The position numbers and the translations under genes were made by a program. The notes below the pieces were generated by a model that searched no databases, was not told where the DNA came from, and was given only the letters and a program-made list of their open reading frames with translations. From contig NZ_UAUI01000022.1 in the NCBI RefSeq assembly GCF_900455735.1, forward strand, positions 558,001 through 622,000: a stretch of DNA of 64,000 nt, given 5' to 3'. The stretch comes from Rhodococcus wratislaviensis (lineage in GTDB: Bacteria > Actinomycetota > Actinomycetes > Mycobacteriales > Mycobacteriaceae). Below, piece by piece: positions 46,340 through 55,131 of the stretch. Position 1 is the stretch's first letter; each line of letters opens with the position of its first letter.

Positions 46340-47842
46340 TCAGCGGCTCTCGCTACTGGTGAGCAGGCGTGTTGCGAGGTCCACCGCATCCGGTCGAGAC
46401 AGCTTCCCCACCCGGTTCTGCGGCAGATCGTCGATCGTGAAGACGAACTCCGGCCACTTGAACTTCGGGAACTCGATGTCCCCGAGGTGCGCAACGACCT
46501 CGTCGAGGGTAATCGGATCGCCGGTGCTCACGACCAGGGCCGCCGCACGTTCACCGAGTAGCTCGTCCGGCACCGGGACCACGCACACCTGGGACACGGT
46601 CGGGATGCGTGCGATCGCGGCCTCGACCTCGTTGATGTCGATGTTGCGGCCCCCGCGAATGATGATCTGCTTCTGGCGCCCCATCACCCGGATGCTGCCG
46701 TCTTCGGCCACTTCGACGAGGTCGCCGGTAGGCAGGAATCCGTCCGCGGTGAGTTCCGGGGGTGCGGGAACACCTGCCCGTGCATAGCCGACGAAGAGGG
46801 AGGGCCCCTTGACCTGGGCATCGCCCACCCGGCCCGGTGGCAGAGGAGCGCCGTGTGCGTCGACCGCTCGGACGACGGTCCCGGGGAAGGGACGACCGTC
46901 CCGCCCGAGCCGGACGTCCGGTACGTCCGCGGGCAGCGGGGTCGTGTGCCCGAGACACTCGGACATACCGAACACACGCAGGAACGTGGTGCCGAGGGTC
47001 TGTTCGGCGCGACCGAGCGCGCCGGCATCCATTGGACCGCCGCCGACGGTCATTGCGCGCAGCGACGCGAGTGCTCCCGCAGCGTCCGGCGCGACGGCCA
47101 GCTGAAGAGCCATGGTCGGGACGAGCATCGTCCAGGCGACCCGGTGTTCCCGGACGATCTGGAGGGCTGTCGCAGGCTTCCAGCCGTCCATGCAGACCAT
47201 CGGCGCGGCAAGCATTGCGGGGAGATAGAGCCCGAAGCAGAATGCCGCTACCGACGAGAGTGGTACGAACGCCGCGACGGGATCCCCGGGTTCGAGGCCG
47301 ACCGCCTCGATCGTGCAACGGCAGGCATAACGAATCGCGGATTCCGACTGCACCACGCACTTGGGATGTCCGGTCGACCCGGACGTCATCGCGATCGCAA
47401 TTCCGCCGTTCCACCGCTCGACGTCACTGACCGGTGATCGCGACCAGCGCATCACCCAGCCGGCCGGTGCGGTCGCTTCCTCGCAGAACCGGTCCTCCGG
47501 TACACCCCAGTGCGCGAGCGACTGCCGGTCGGCGATCACGACGTCGGGTGTGATGTCGTTCAACGCCACGATGAATTCCGACGGGGTGGCATGCCGGCTG
47601 AACACCGCAATCAGACCGCCGCGCAGTCCGACGGCGATTGCCGCGGCGAGCGTGCGCCACGTGTTGTCAGCCTGCACGAGCACGGTCGGCGAGCCACCCG
47701 TCGCGGCGTCCAACTGGGCGGCGAGCTCGGTTGCCGCCGCGACAACCTCCGCCATCGTGTGCTCCCCCGTTGCATCGACGACTGCGATGTCATCCGGAGA
47801 ATTCGCTGCGCGAGCAACGAAATCGCGTGCCAGCTCCCACAT
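46340..47842 (-). CDS. Acyl-CoA synthetase (ANL superfamily)
   Basis: A 500-residue AMP-forming ligase with the P-loop MTSGSTGHPKCVV, GMSECLGHT (substrate-side aromatic/glutamate motif), PTGDLVE, GRQKQIIIRGGRNIDINEVE (the hinge) and the catalytic lysine in NRVGKLSRPD. It should convert a carboxylic acid to its CoA thioester, the entry step for the acyl-CoA enzymes encoded next door. Its closest type appears to be the short/medium or cyclohexanecarboxylate-like ligases; substrate is not predictable. ATG 47842 places the N terminus normally. Single-gene unit with its own operator. Confidence 0.88.
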   Translation of the reverse strand: MWELARDFVARAANSPDDIAVVDATGEHTMAEVVAAATELAAQLDAATGGSPTVLVQADNTWRTLAAAIAVGLRGGLIAVFSRHATPSEFIVALNDITPDVVIADRQSLAHWGVPEDRFCEEATAPAGWVMRWSRSPVSDVERWNGGIAIAMTSGSTGHPKCVVQSESAIRYACRCTIEAVGLEPGDPVAAFVPLSSVAAFCFGLYLPAMLAAPMVCMDGWKPATALQIVREHRVAWTMLVPTMALQLAVAPDAAGALASLRAMTVGGGPMDAGALGRAEQTLGTTFLRVFGMSECLGHTTPLPADVPDVRLGRDGRPFPGTVVRAVDAHGAPLPPGRVGDAQVKGPSLFVGYARAGVPAPPELTADGFLPTGDLVEVAEDGSIRVMGRQKQIIIRGGRNIDINEVEAAIARIPTVSQVCVVPVPDELLGERAAALVVSTGDPITLDEVVAHLGDIEFPKFKWPEFVFTIDDLPQNRVGKLSRPDAVDLATRLLTSSESR

Positions 47843-47858
47843 TCCGCCGACCTTCCAT

Positions 47859-47876
47859 TGAAGTGAACTAGTTTCA
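47859..47876. promoter_or_regulatory. Island operator 8 (CoA ligase)
   Basis: TGAAGTGAACTAGTTTCA matches 11 of 14 fixed positions and lies 17 bases upstream of the ligase start. Confidence 0.62.
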
Positions 47877-47915
47877 TTATTGACTATGACACGCACCGTA
47901 CCCAGCTTTCGTCCG

Positions 47916-48983
47916 TCACGGAATCACGACGGCTCTCCCGGTGATCTCGCCGCGCCGCAACCTCGCATACACGTCGAGGACGTCGTCCAATGGGTACGTG
48001 GTCGCCTCGACGGCCAGCAGACCCTTGTTTGCGAGGTCGACCACGGCCTCGAGGTCTGCGCGAGTTCCCCAGAACGGCGCAGTCACCTGCCAGCCCGTCG
48101 CGAGTCCGACGTCTTTGCCCACCGTGAGCCGGCCGCCGGCGCTGCCGACAGTCACCAGTCGTCCCCCGGGGGCGAGCAGCTGCGCCGCCGATTCCATCGT
48201 GTCCGGCGCTCCTACGAAATCGAAGACGACGTCAGCGCAGTGAAAGCCGGCGGTACCGGACCGAGATGTCGCAACCTCCGCAATGTCCGACACCGCCACG
48301 TCCGCCCCCAGCCGACGCGCAAGGTCGCGTGAGCTCTCACGCGGATCGACCGCAATGATCGTGCCTGCGCCCAGTGCGCGGAGAACCTGGACCGCGATGT
48401 GGCCCAGTCCCCCGACTCCGACCACCACGGAAACGGAGTCGGCGTCGACGAGATCCCGATTGGTACGAACTGCGTGATACGCCGTCAGGGCGGCATCGGC
48501 GAGTGGGGCGGCACTCTCGGGGGCGAGTCCGTGGGTGCGGACCAGGCACCGTCCCGAGGGAACGGTCATGGTGTCGGCCAGACCACCGTCGTAGCCGATG
48601 CCGTTGCCGATCGCGGCGAGACGGCCGTCCTCGCGTTTGCTCAATTCGAAGCAATAGTTCTCGCGGCCTCGGCGGCAGTTGCGGCATCGCCCGCACGACC
48701 AGACACCATGGACGACGACGGATTCGCCGATCCACGACTTGTCGGCCTCCGGGCCTGCGCCGACCACGGTTCCCGCCACCTCGTGCCCGAGGGTGAACGG
48801 GAGGGAATAGTCGAATACTCCCGCGGGTGCGTCCATCACGTGCAGATCGGATCTGCACAGTCCGGCGGCGTCGACGCGGAGGAGCAGCTGATGCCCCTGC
48901 GGTTCGGGAACAGGGATGCGCACAACGCGCGGACCGTCGCCCCAGCTGGTCAGGCGTACTGCGCGCATCGTCGGAACTGCCAT
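47916..48983 (-). CDS. Zinc-dependent alcohol dehydrogenase (MDR family)
   Basis: A 355-residue zinc enzyme. The catalytic zinc ligands are in GLCRSDLH and GHE. The structural zinc lobe is CGRCRNCRRGRENYC, and the cofactor site is VVGVGGLGHIAVQVLRA with the acidic residue in AVDPRE favouring NAD. It oxidises an alcohol intermediate to aldehyde or ketone. ATG 48983 has AAAGG eight bases upstream. It is the last of nine genes of the operon that begins with the crotonase at 56334. Confidence 0.9.
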   Translation of the reverse strand: MAVPTMRAVRLTSWGDGPRVVRIPVPEPQGHQLLLRVDAAGLCRSDLHVMDAPAGVFDYSLPFTLGHEVAGTVVGAGPEADKSWIGESVVVHGVWSCGRCRNCRRGRENYCFELSKREDGRLAAIGNGIGYDGGLADTMTVPSGRCLVRTHGLAPESAAPLADAALTAYHAVRTNRDLVDADSVSVVVGVGGLGHIAVQVLRALGAGTIIAVDPRESSRDLARRLGADVAVSDIAEVATSRSGTAGFHCADVVFDFVGAPDTMESAAQLLAPGGRLVTVGSAGGRLTVGKDVGLATGWQVTAPFWGTRADLEAVVDLANKGLLAVEATTYPLDDVLDVYARLRRGEITGRAVVIP

Positions 48984-48998
48984 GAGTGTCACCTTTGC

Positions 48999-49760
48999 CT
49001 ACCGTGCGGTCCAGCCGCCATCGACCACCAGAGTCTGACCTGTGACGTATGACGACGCGTCCGATGCCAGGAAGAGCACGGCGCCGTCCACTTCGCCGGG
49101 GCGTCCGCCGCGGGCGAGCATCGTGTTGCGGCGCACCCAGTCCGCCGAGCGCTGGTTGCTGAACAGTCCATCGGTCATTTCCGTGTCGAACCAACCCGGC
49201 ACGATGGCGTTCACGCGGATGCCGCGTCTACCCCACTGCCCGGCGAGCTCACGGGTCAGCCCGAGCACGCCGGCTTTCGATGCCGCATAGCTCGCACCGC
49301 CGATGGGTGCCGTCGAGACGAGCCCGACGACGGAGGAGATATTGATGATCGATGTTGTCTCGCCCGCCGGTGTGGCCGAGGCGACGCACGTGGCGAGATG
49401 AAATCCCGCGGCCAGATTGACGTCGAGAATCGAGGAGAATTCCTCCGGGCTCTCGTCCTCGGCGTTCGGTCTGCCGGGTCTGCCCGCGTTGTTGACGAGG
49501 ACGTCGATCCGCCCAGCCTGCGAGAGGGCCCGATCCACGAGCGCGCGCCGGTCCGAGTCCACGGTGATGTCGCACTCGACGGGGACGACCCCGTCGACCT
49601 CGCCGGCCAGCGCCGCGAGACGCTCGACTCGGCGGGCGGCGGCGAAGACCGTCGCGCCTGCCGACGCCAGCGTCCGCGCGAAGCCCATTCCCAGTCCGGA
49701 CGATGCACCCGTGACGACGGCGACGCGACCGCTCAGCTGGAACAGCTCGGGTACCTGCAT
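48999..49760 (-). CDS. Short-chain dehydrogenase/reductase
   Basis: A 253-residue SDR with TGASSGLGMG, VLVNNAGRPG, the active serine in NISSVVG and catalytic YAASK, ending VDGGWTA. It resembles 3-oxoacyl-ACP-reductase-type and gluconate-dehydrogenase-type SDRs. It lies 15 bases upstream of the alcohol dehydrogenase and 37 bases after another SDR. Two dehydrogenases acting in sequence, or on different stereoisomers of one hydroxy intermediate, are plausible (inference). Confidence 0.87.
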   Translation of the reverse strand: MQVPELFQLSGRVAVVTGASSGLGMGFARTLASAGATVFAAARRVERLAALAGEVDGVVPVECDITVDSDRRALVDRALSQAGRIDVLVNNAGRPGRPNAEDESPEEFSSILDVNLAAGFHLATCVASATPAGETTSIINISSVVGLVSTAPIGGASYAASKAGVLGLTRELAGQWGRRGIRVNAIVPGWFDTEMTDGLFSNQRSADWVRRNTMLARGGRPGEVDGAVLFLASDASSYVTGQTLVVDGGWTAR

Positions 49761-49797
49761 GTGGTTGGCTCCTACTCGTGTTCGTGGCACGCGCGCG

Positions 49798-50559
49798 TCA
49801 GTAGACGGCGGTGCGGCCGCCGTCGACCGGGATGACGGCACCCGTGGTGTAGCCGGCTCGGTCGCCGGCCAGATGCACGACGAGGCCCGCGATTTCATCC
49901 GGGTGCCCGAGTCGGCCGGCCGGGAGTCGGTCGATGATCTTGCCGACGAACTCGTCGTCCCAGTCCGCCGCCATATCGGTTGCGAATCCGCCCGGCATGA
50001 TGCAGTTCACCCGTACCCGGGGCGCGTATTCCTGAGCGAAGGCCATCGTCAGCGCGTTGAGACCGTTCTTCGACGCCGCGTACATCGCCTCCGGCGGGCT
50101 GGGCCGCAGTGCGCCGATGCTCGAGATGTTGATGATCGAACCGCCTCCGGCCGCGCTCATCCTGGCACCGGCCACCGCCATGAGCCGGAACGGGCCCTTG
50201 AGGTTGACCTCGATCGTCTTGTCGAAGAGCGACTCGGAGACCGACTCGAGGTTCGGCGACAGCGGAGCGATGCCGGCGTTGTTGACGACGATGTCGAGAC
50301 TTCCGAACTGCGTGAGAATGTGGTCGACGGCGAGTTCGATCGCGTCCCACTTCCCGACGTGCAGTGCGAGCGGTTCGGCGATGCCACCGGTGTCCCTCGT
50401 GATCGCGAGGGCCGCGGAGATGCACGCGTCCTCCTTGCGGCTCGACACGATCACGGTGGCTCCCGCGGCGGCCAGCCCGCTCGCGATGGCGTATCCGAGC
50501 CCTCGGGTGGCCCCCGTGACGAGTGCGACCTTGCCTGTCAATTCTCGCGTGGCGTTCAT
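49798..50559 (-). CDS. Short-chain dehydrogenase/reductase
   Basis: A 253-residue SDR with TGATRGLGYA, IVVNNAGIAP, the serine in NISSIGALR and catalytic YAASK, ending PVDGGRTAV. It is translationally coupled to the acyl-CoA dehydrogenase upstream (ATGA at 50556-50559). Similarity of length to the next SDR but low identity suggests separate substrates. It probably acts on a hydroxyacyl-CoA made by the coupled enzymes. Confidence 0.87.
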   Translation of the reverse strand: MNATRELTGKVALVTGATRGLGYAIASGLAAAGATVIVSSRKEDACISAALAITRDTGGIAEPLALHVGKWDAIELAVDHILTQFGSLDIVVNNAGIAPLSPNLESVSESLFDKTIEVNLKGPFRLMAVAGARMSAAGGGSIINISSIGALRPSPPEAMYAASKNGLNALTMAFAQEYAPRVRVNCIMPGGFATDMAADWDDEFVGKIIDRLPAGRLGHPDEIAGLVVHLAGDRAGYTTGAVIPVDGGRTAVY

Positions 50560-51758
50560 GCGTACTTCTTCAGTTCGAGACGCGCAATGGTGCGCAGATG
50601 GACTTCGTTCGGACCGTCGGCGATCTGCAGTGCCCGGGTGATCGCATACAGCCGGGCCAGGATCGTGTCGTCACTCACCCCGGCCGCGCCGTAGGTCTGG
50701 ACGGCGTGGTCGACCACTCGATGAGCGACCTCCATGGCCGCAACCTTGATCGCGGCGACTTCCGACCGGGCGGCGGCGTTGCCGCGGGTGTCCATCAGCC
50801 ACGACGACTGGAGAACCAGCAGCCGGATCTGGTCGATCTCCATCCGGCTGCGCGCGATCCACTCCCGTACCACACCGCGATCAGCGAGCGGCGCACCGAA
50901 GGCAGTGCGCTGCAGAGCCCGTCGGCACATCAGCTCGAGGGCGCGCTCGGCCATGCCGATCGCTCGCATCGCGTAGTGCATGCGCCCCGGCCCCAGCCGG
51001 CCCTGCGCAATCGCGAAACCGTCTCCCTCGGCGCCGAGCATGTGGTCGGCCGGCACCCGGACATCCGTGAACTGGACCTCGCCGTGACCGAGCCGGTCCC
51101 GGTACCCGAACATGGGCAGATCGCGAAGGACCTCGATACCGGGAGAATCCGCGGGCACCAGGATCATGCTCTGCTGCCGGTAGGTCGGAGCCTCGGGATC
51201 GGACTTGCCCATGAAGATGACGAGCTTGCAATCAGGGTCGAGAATGCCTGAGGTGTACCACTTCCGGCCGTTCAGGACGTACTCGTCGCCGTCCCGGCGG
51301 ATGGTCGACGTGATGTTCGTGGCGTCCGAACTCGCCACATCCGGTTCCGTCATGGCGAACGCCGACCGGATCGTGCAGTCGAGGAGCGGCGCGAGCCACC
51401 GTGACTGTTGTTGCTCGGTGCCGTACATGGCGAGGATCTCCATGTTGCCGGTATCGGGTGCCGAACAGTTGATGGCCTCGTTGCCGATCACCGAGCGTCC
51501 GACCATCTCGGCGAGCGGGGCGTACTCGAGGTTGGTGAGACCGGCGCCCCACCCGCCGTGCGTCATGAAGAGATTCCACAATCCGAGCTCGCGCGCCTTC
51601 GCCTGCAGGTCGAGCATGACCTTGGGCTGCTCGTGTGGGTTGTCGTTCGACTTGATCTGCTCGTCGTACACGGCCTCGGCCGGATAGACGTGCTCTTCCA
51701 TGAAGTTCCGCAGCTGCTCGAGCAATCGCTCGGTGCGCGCGGAGTATTCGAAGTCCAC
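50556..51758 (-). CDS. ACAD10/11-type acyl-CoA dehydrogenase-fold protein
   Basis: A 400-residue acyl-CoA dehydrogenase-fold protein. FAMTEPDVASSDATNI, GRKWYTSG, LGPGRMHYAMR and the C-terminal ADGPNEVHLRTIA are the marks of the ACAD10/ACAD11 branch. In place of the YEGT-type loop with the usual catalytic glutamate it has ADGPNE. In animals ACAD11 cooperates with its own APH-type kinase domain to dehydrate 4-hydroxyacyl-CoA through a phosphorylated intermediate; here a kinase gene lies 50 bases upstream. I prefer GTG 51758, with AGAGAGG seven bases upstream, over ATG 51782, which has no ribosome site. Confidence 0.86.
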   Translation of the reverse strand: MDFEYSARTERLLEQLRNFMEEHVYPAEAVYDEQIKSNDNPHEQPKVMLDLQAKARELGLWNLFMTHGGWGAGLTNLEYAPLAEMVGRSVIGNEAINCSAPDTGNMEILAMYGTEQQQSRWLAPLLDCTIRSAFAMTEPDVASSDATNITSTIRRDGDEYVLNGRKWYTSGILDPDCKLVIFMGKSDPEAPTYRQQSMILVPADSPGIEVLRDLPMFGYRDRLGHGEVQFTDVRVPADHMLGAEGDGFAIAQGRLGPGRMHYAMRAIGMAERALELMCRRALQRTAFGAPLADRGVVREWIARSRMEIDQIRLLVLQSSWLMDTRGNAAARSEVAAIKVAAMEVAHRVVDHAVQTYGAAGVSDDTILARLYAITRALQIADGPNEVHLRTIARLELKKYA

Positions 51759-51808
51759 GTGAGGTCCTCTCTGTTCCGTCATCGCGTCACGCGGTGGACG
51801 GAGGTTGA

Positions 51809-52771
51809 TCAGGCAAGTAGCGCAGTCCCGCTGCGGATGAGCTGCGCGATGGTGTCGGGCAGCCGTTCCTGGTCGGGGTCGTGGTGGCGGCCTTCGCGGT
51901 GCCGGCGCAGGTTGTGGCCCATGATCGCCGCCATCTTCAGACGGCCGAGTGCGTTGAACCAGTTCATGTCCGGCAGCGCCGGGTGATCCCCGGTGTAGAG
52001 GTCGATCAGTTCGTCCTCGGACGGCAGGTCCGGCACCGCGCGCCCCACCCCGGGAAAGTTCGCACCGTCGGCGAACACGAGGAACCAGCCCAATTCGACC
52101 CGCGGATCGCCCAGGCTCCAGATCTCCCAGTCGATCAAAGCCACCGGCTCCGTGCCACGGGCGATGATGTTGCCCAGCCGGTAGTCACCGTGTACCAACG
52201 TCGGTGCCAGCGCCTCGGGAAGATCTGCGGCGAGGAGGCGCAGGAGTTCGTCGCCGCCGCTGACGAGGTCGGGGGGAACGGCATCCAGGGTTCGTTTCCA
52301 CCGCGCCAGCTCCGCACCGGGTGACAACGGATCTCCGGCCGCCAGGATCGTGTCGACCGGCACCGCGTGCAGCAGCGGCAGCACCGCGGCGGCCCGGCGC
52401 ATCCGCGCCGCCGCGACAGCCGGTTCGACCGGAGGCGAATCGAGCACCGGCTCGAGTGACTCCCCGGCCACGCACTCCATCGCGAACCACGCCGGGCCGT
52501 CCTCGTCGACGGCGACGATCCGGGGTACGGGGACCTCTGTCGCCCCCAGAGTTTCCATGATCCTCGCCTGGCGCACCATGTCGTGTCGCCCGATGGGGCG
52601 TTGCCCCTCGGGAACCGCCTTGACCACGAGGTCGCCGTCGCTGGTCTGCACCTTGTACGTCAGACCCGAATGCCCCCCGAGCAGCGGCTCGAGTGTGCCG
52701 ACGTCCAGACCGGGGTTCTGCTCGCGCAGCCGATGCGCCACACGGTCGTCGAGGGTGATCGTTGCGCTCAC
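51809..52771 (-). CDS. APH-family phosphotransferase (ACAD10/11-kinase/LvaA-like)
   Basis: A 320-residue kinase-fold protein. The nucleotide loop is in LLGGHSGLTYKV, a lysine in LVVKAVPEG, the catalytic loop HGDYRLGNII and the metal-binding aspartate in ALIDWEIW, all typical of the APH/choline-kinase family. Relatives fused to or next to ACAD-type enzymes phosphorylate the 4-hydroxyl of acyl-CoAs. Drug resistance is unlikely given the context. It starts with GTG overlapping the stop of one acyl-CoA dehydrogenase gene and is followed by the ACAD11-type gene, so the three proteins are made together. Confidence 0.86.
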   Translation of the reverse strand: MSATITLDDRVAHRLREQNPGLDVGTLEPLLGGHSGLTYKVQTSDGDLVVKAVPEGQRPIGRHDMVRQARIMETLGATEVPVPRIVAVDEDGPAWFAMECVAGESLEPVLDSPPVEPAVAAARMRRAAAVLPLLHAVPVDTILAAGDPLSPGAELARWKRTLDAVPPDLVSGGDELLRLLAADLPEALAPTLVHGDYRLGNIIARGTEPVALIDWEIWSLGDPRVELGWFLVFADGANFPGVGRAVPDLPSEDELIDLYTGDHPALPDMNWFNALGRLKMAAIMGHNLRRHREGRHHDPDQERLPDTIAQLIRSGTALLA

Positions 52772-53973
52772 GCGCGCGGCTCCCTCGGCAGGCCGAGCAC
52801 GCGCTCGGCGAGGATGTTTCGCTGGATCTCGTCGGTACCGCCCGCGATGCGATACCCGGGCGCGCCGAGCACATGCTCCGTCCACGCGAACGTTCCCCAC
52901 TCGCCCGAGTCGGCGATCAGATCGCGCCCCAGCAACAGCCGGACGACTTCCGATGTACGTGCCATGGTGTCGGTGGCGAGCAACTTACCCACCGATGCCT
53001 CGGGACCGGGGTCCTTGTCGGCGACGACTGCCGCGGCCACCCGCATACCGGTCACCCGCTGGACGTAGCTGCGCGTCACGAGATCCGCGACCTTGTCACG
53101 TTCGATTTCGGTCAGCTGCCGGTCGAGGTGATGGGCCAGTTCGACGGCGTGATCGGCATTGGCCAGACCTAGGTTCCCGGCGTCGAGTCGTTCGGCTGCC
53201 AGTACCGTCAGGGCGACCGGCCAACCCTCCCCCACCGGCCCCAGCCGGTAGTCGTCCGACAGTTCGACGCCGTCGAGGTAGACCTCGTTGAAGGAACTGC
53301 CCCCGGTCATCTGGCGGATGGGCCGGACGGTGACTCCCGGAGCGTCCATCGGGATCAGGAAGACGGTGAGGCCTGCGTGTTTGGTCGCGTCGGGGTCGGT
53401 GCGGCACACCGCGACCCCGACGTCGGCGACCCGGGCGCCGGACGTCCAGACCTTGTGCCCGGTAATCGTCCACCGGCCATTCCGTTCGACTGCCCTCGTC
53501 CGTACCGCGGCAAGGTCGGATCCGGCTTCGGTTTCCGAAAACAGCTGGCAGGCAATGATGTCGGTCCGAAGCATCGCACGCACATACCGCTCGCACTGTT
53601 CCGGTGTTCCCCATTGGGCGATCGCCGGAGCGACCAGTTGCTGAGTCACCGAGAACATTTCGGTCCGGCGCGGCACGTCGAATGCGTTCTCCTCCCGCCG
53701 GAACGCGAGCACGTAGGACATCGGCAGACCACGGCCACCGTACTCGGCCGGCCAGTTCATCGAGCCCCAGCCGGCGTCGAACTTCGTCTGTTCGTACGCC
53801 CGGATATGGTCGGTCTCGTCGCGCTCCTGCTCGGCCGTCCAATTCTCGAAGACGGCGACCGAGTCGGATCCCACTCCCCATTTGATCTGGGTGCGCGGTT
53901 CCGCGACAGTTCTCAGCCACGCCCGCGCTTCATCCACGAACTGGTCCAGGTCGGGCATCGTTGCTTGATTCAT
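52768..53973 (-). CDS. Acyl-CoA dehydrogenase (FadE, GGTDEIQ type)
   Basis: A 401-residue dehydrogenase. FSETEAGSDLAAV, GHKVWTSGA and the C-terminal GGTDEIQRNILAERVLGLP fix the family; the bulky W in NWPAEYGG is common in actinobacterial FadE subunits. The usual catalytic glutamate in the YEGT loop is replaced by G in IAGGTDE, as in subunits of heteromeric dehydrogenases that act on large or cyclic acyl-CoAs. The likely partner is the 379-residue paralogue at 56455-57594. The stop overlaps the kinase GTG. Confidence 0.87.
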   Translation of the reverse strand: MNQATMPDLDQFVDEARAWLRTVAEPRTQIKWGVGSDSVAVFENWTAEQERDETDHIRAYEQTKFDAGWGSMNWPAEYGGRGLPMSYVLAFRREENAFDVPRRTEMFSVTQQLVAPAIAQWGTPEQCERYVRAMLRTDIIACQLFSETEAGSDLAAVRTRAVERNGRWTITGHKVWTSGARVADVGVAVCRTDPDATKHAGLTVFLIPMDAPGVTVRPIRQMTGGSSFNEVYLDGVELSDDYRLGPVGEGWPVALTVLAAERLDAGNLGLANADHAVELAHHLDRQLTEIERDKVADLVTRSYVQRVTGMRVAAAVVADKDPGPEASVGKLLATDTMARTSEVVRLLLGRDLIADSGEWGTFAWTEHVLGAPGYRIAGGTDEIQRNILAERVLGLPREPRA

Positions 53974-53982
53974 GGCTCTTCC

Positions 53983-55131
53983 TCAGACGGACAGGACGGT
54001 GCAGGCACTGATTCCGGGCGCACCGTAGACGTGGGTGAATCCGACGCGCGGGTGTCCGGGAACCTGCCGGGCACCGGCCTCCCCGCGCAATTGCGTGACG
54101 ATCTCGTGTATCTGCCGGAGGCCGGAGGCACCGATCGGTTCCCCGTTGGCGATACATCCGCCGTCGGTGTTGATCGGGATTCGGCCGCCGATCTCCGTCT
54201 CGCCGGCCGCAATCAGTTTTTCTTGTTCGCCGTGCTCGCAGAATCCGCATTCGGCCATGTGCATGATCTCGGCACCGCTCTCCGTGTCCTGGAGTTGCGC
54301 GACATCCACATCCGAGGGACCGAGTCCGGCCTGCTCGAATGCGGCGGCGGCGGTGGACGTGCTCACACTCGACGGGGTTCCCTGGCCCTGAATCGACGGA
54401 CCGAACACCTCGAAGGAACCGAACCGGCGGGTACCCGCCGAGATTCCCCGTATGTGCACCGGTCTTCCGCCGAGGCGCCGGGCGGCGGCCTCACTCGCCA
54501 CGACCACGGCGGCTCCGCCCTCGCCGGGCGAGCAGAACATGTATCGCGTCAGCGGGTCGTTGACCATGTCCGCTGCGGCGATCGTCTCAGCGGAAATCGG
54601 TTCGCGGCGCCAGGCATTCGGGTTCAGCGAGCCGTTGCGATACGCCTTCTCCGCCACGGCGGCCAGAGTCGGTGCGCTGATCCCGTGTTCGCGCATGTAG
54701 CGCGCGATCTTGATGCCGAAGAACTGGGTGGTGACCATCAGGCCTGCCTCGCCGTAGCCGACGGGCAGACCCCAATCCTGCGGTGCCGGGTCGAAGGCGC
54801 CGCGCGGATGCTTGTCGAAGCCGACCGCGAGTGCGATGTCGGCGGCCCCCGAGCGAATCGCGTTGACGGCCGACACCAACGCACTACCGCCGGTCGCGCA
54901 ACCGTTCTTGACGTTGGTGAAAGGTATGCCGGTGAGCCCGAGCTCGGCGACCAGGGTGTCGGCGAGCCCGGACCCGTCGCTGCCACCGAATGCGACCTGA
55001 ACATCGGTCCACGCGATGCCTGCGTCGGTCAGCGCGGACGCAATTGCATCCAGCGCCAGCCGGCGGCCGCTCTTGCCCGGCTGACGTCCGAACTTCGAGA
55101 GTCCGGCCCCGACGATCGACACGGCGGACAT
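53983..55131 (-). CDS. SCP2-type thiolase/aldolase (Ltp-like)
   Basis: A 382-residue thiolase-fold enzyme of the lipid-transfer-protein branch. The nucleophilic cysteine is in NGCATGGSAL near residue 80. A second region reads CSPGEGGAAVVVAS. The position of the classic GHPxGATG carries GEPIGASG, with glutamate instead of the catalytic histidine, and the C terminus is HVYGAPGIS. It is coupled to a DUF35 gene (TGATG), the same pairing as in Ltp2-type retro-aldolases of steroid side-chain breakdown. Either thiolytic or aldol cleavage of a beta-oxidation intermediate is possible. Confidence 0.85.
   Translation of the reverse strand: MSAVSIVGAGLSKFGRQPGKSGRRLALDAIASALTDAGIAWTDVQVAFGGSDGSGLADTLVAELGLTGIPFTNVKNGCATGGSALVSAVNAIRSGAADIALAVGFDKHPRGAFDPAPQDWGLPVGYGEAGLMVTTQFFGIKIARYMREHGISAPTLAAVAEKAYRNGSLNPNAWRREPISAETIAAADMVNDPLTRYMFCSPGEGGAAVVVASEAAARRLGGRPVHIRGISAGTRRFGSFEVFGPSIQGQGTPSSVSTSTAAAAFEQAGLGPSDVDVAQLQDTESGAEIMHMAECGFCEHGEQEKLIAAGETEIGGRIPINTDGGCIANGEPIGASGLRQIHEIVTQLRGEAGARQVPGHPRVGFTHVYGAPGISACTVLSV

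Noticed and set aside
51809-52771. Aminoglycoside resistance phosphotransferase
   Set aside because: The kinase motifs are generic to the APH fold. The gene is locked between acyl-CoA dehydrogenase genes in a catabolic operon.
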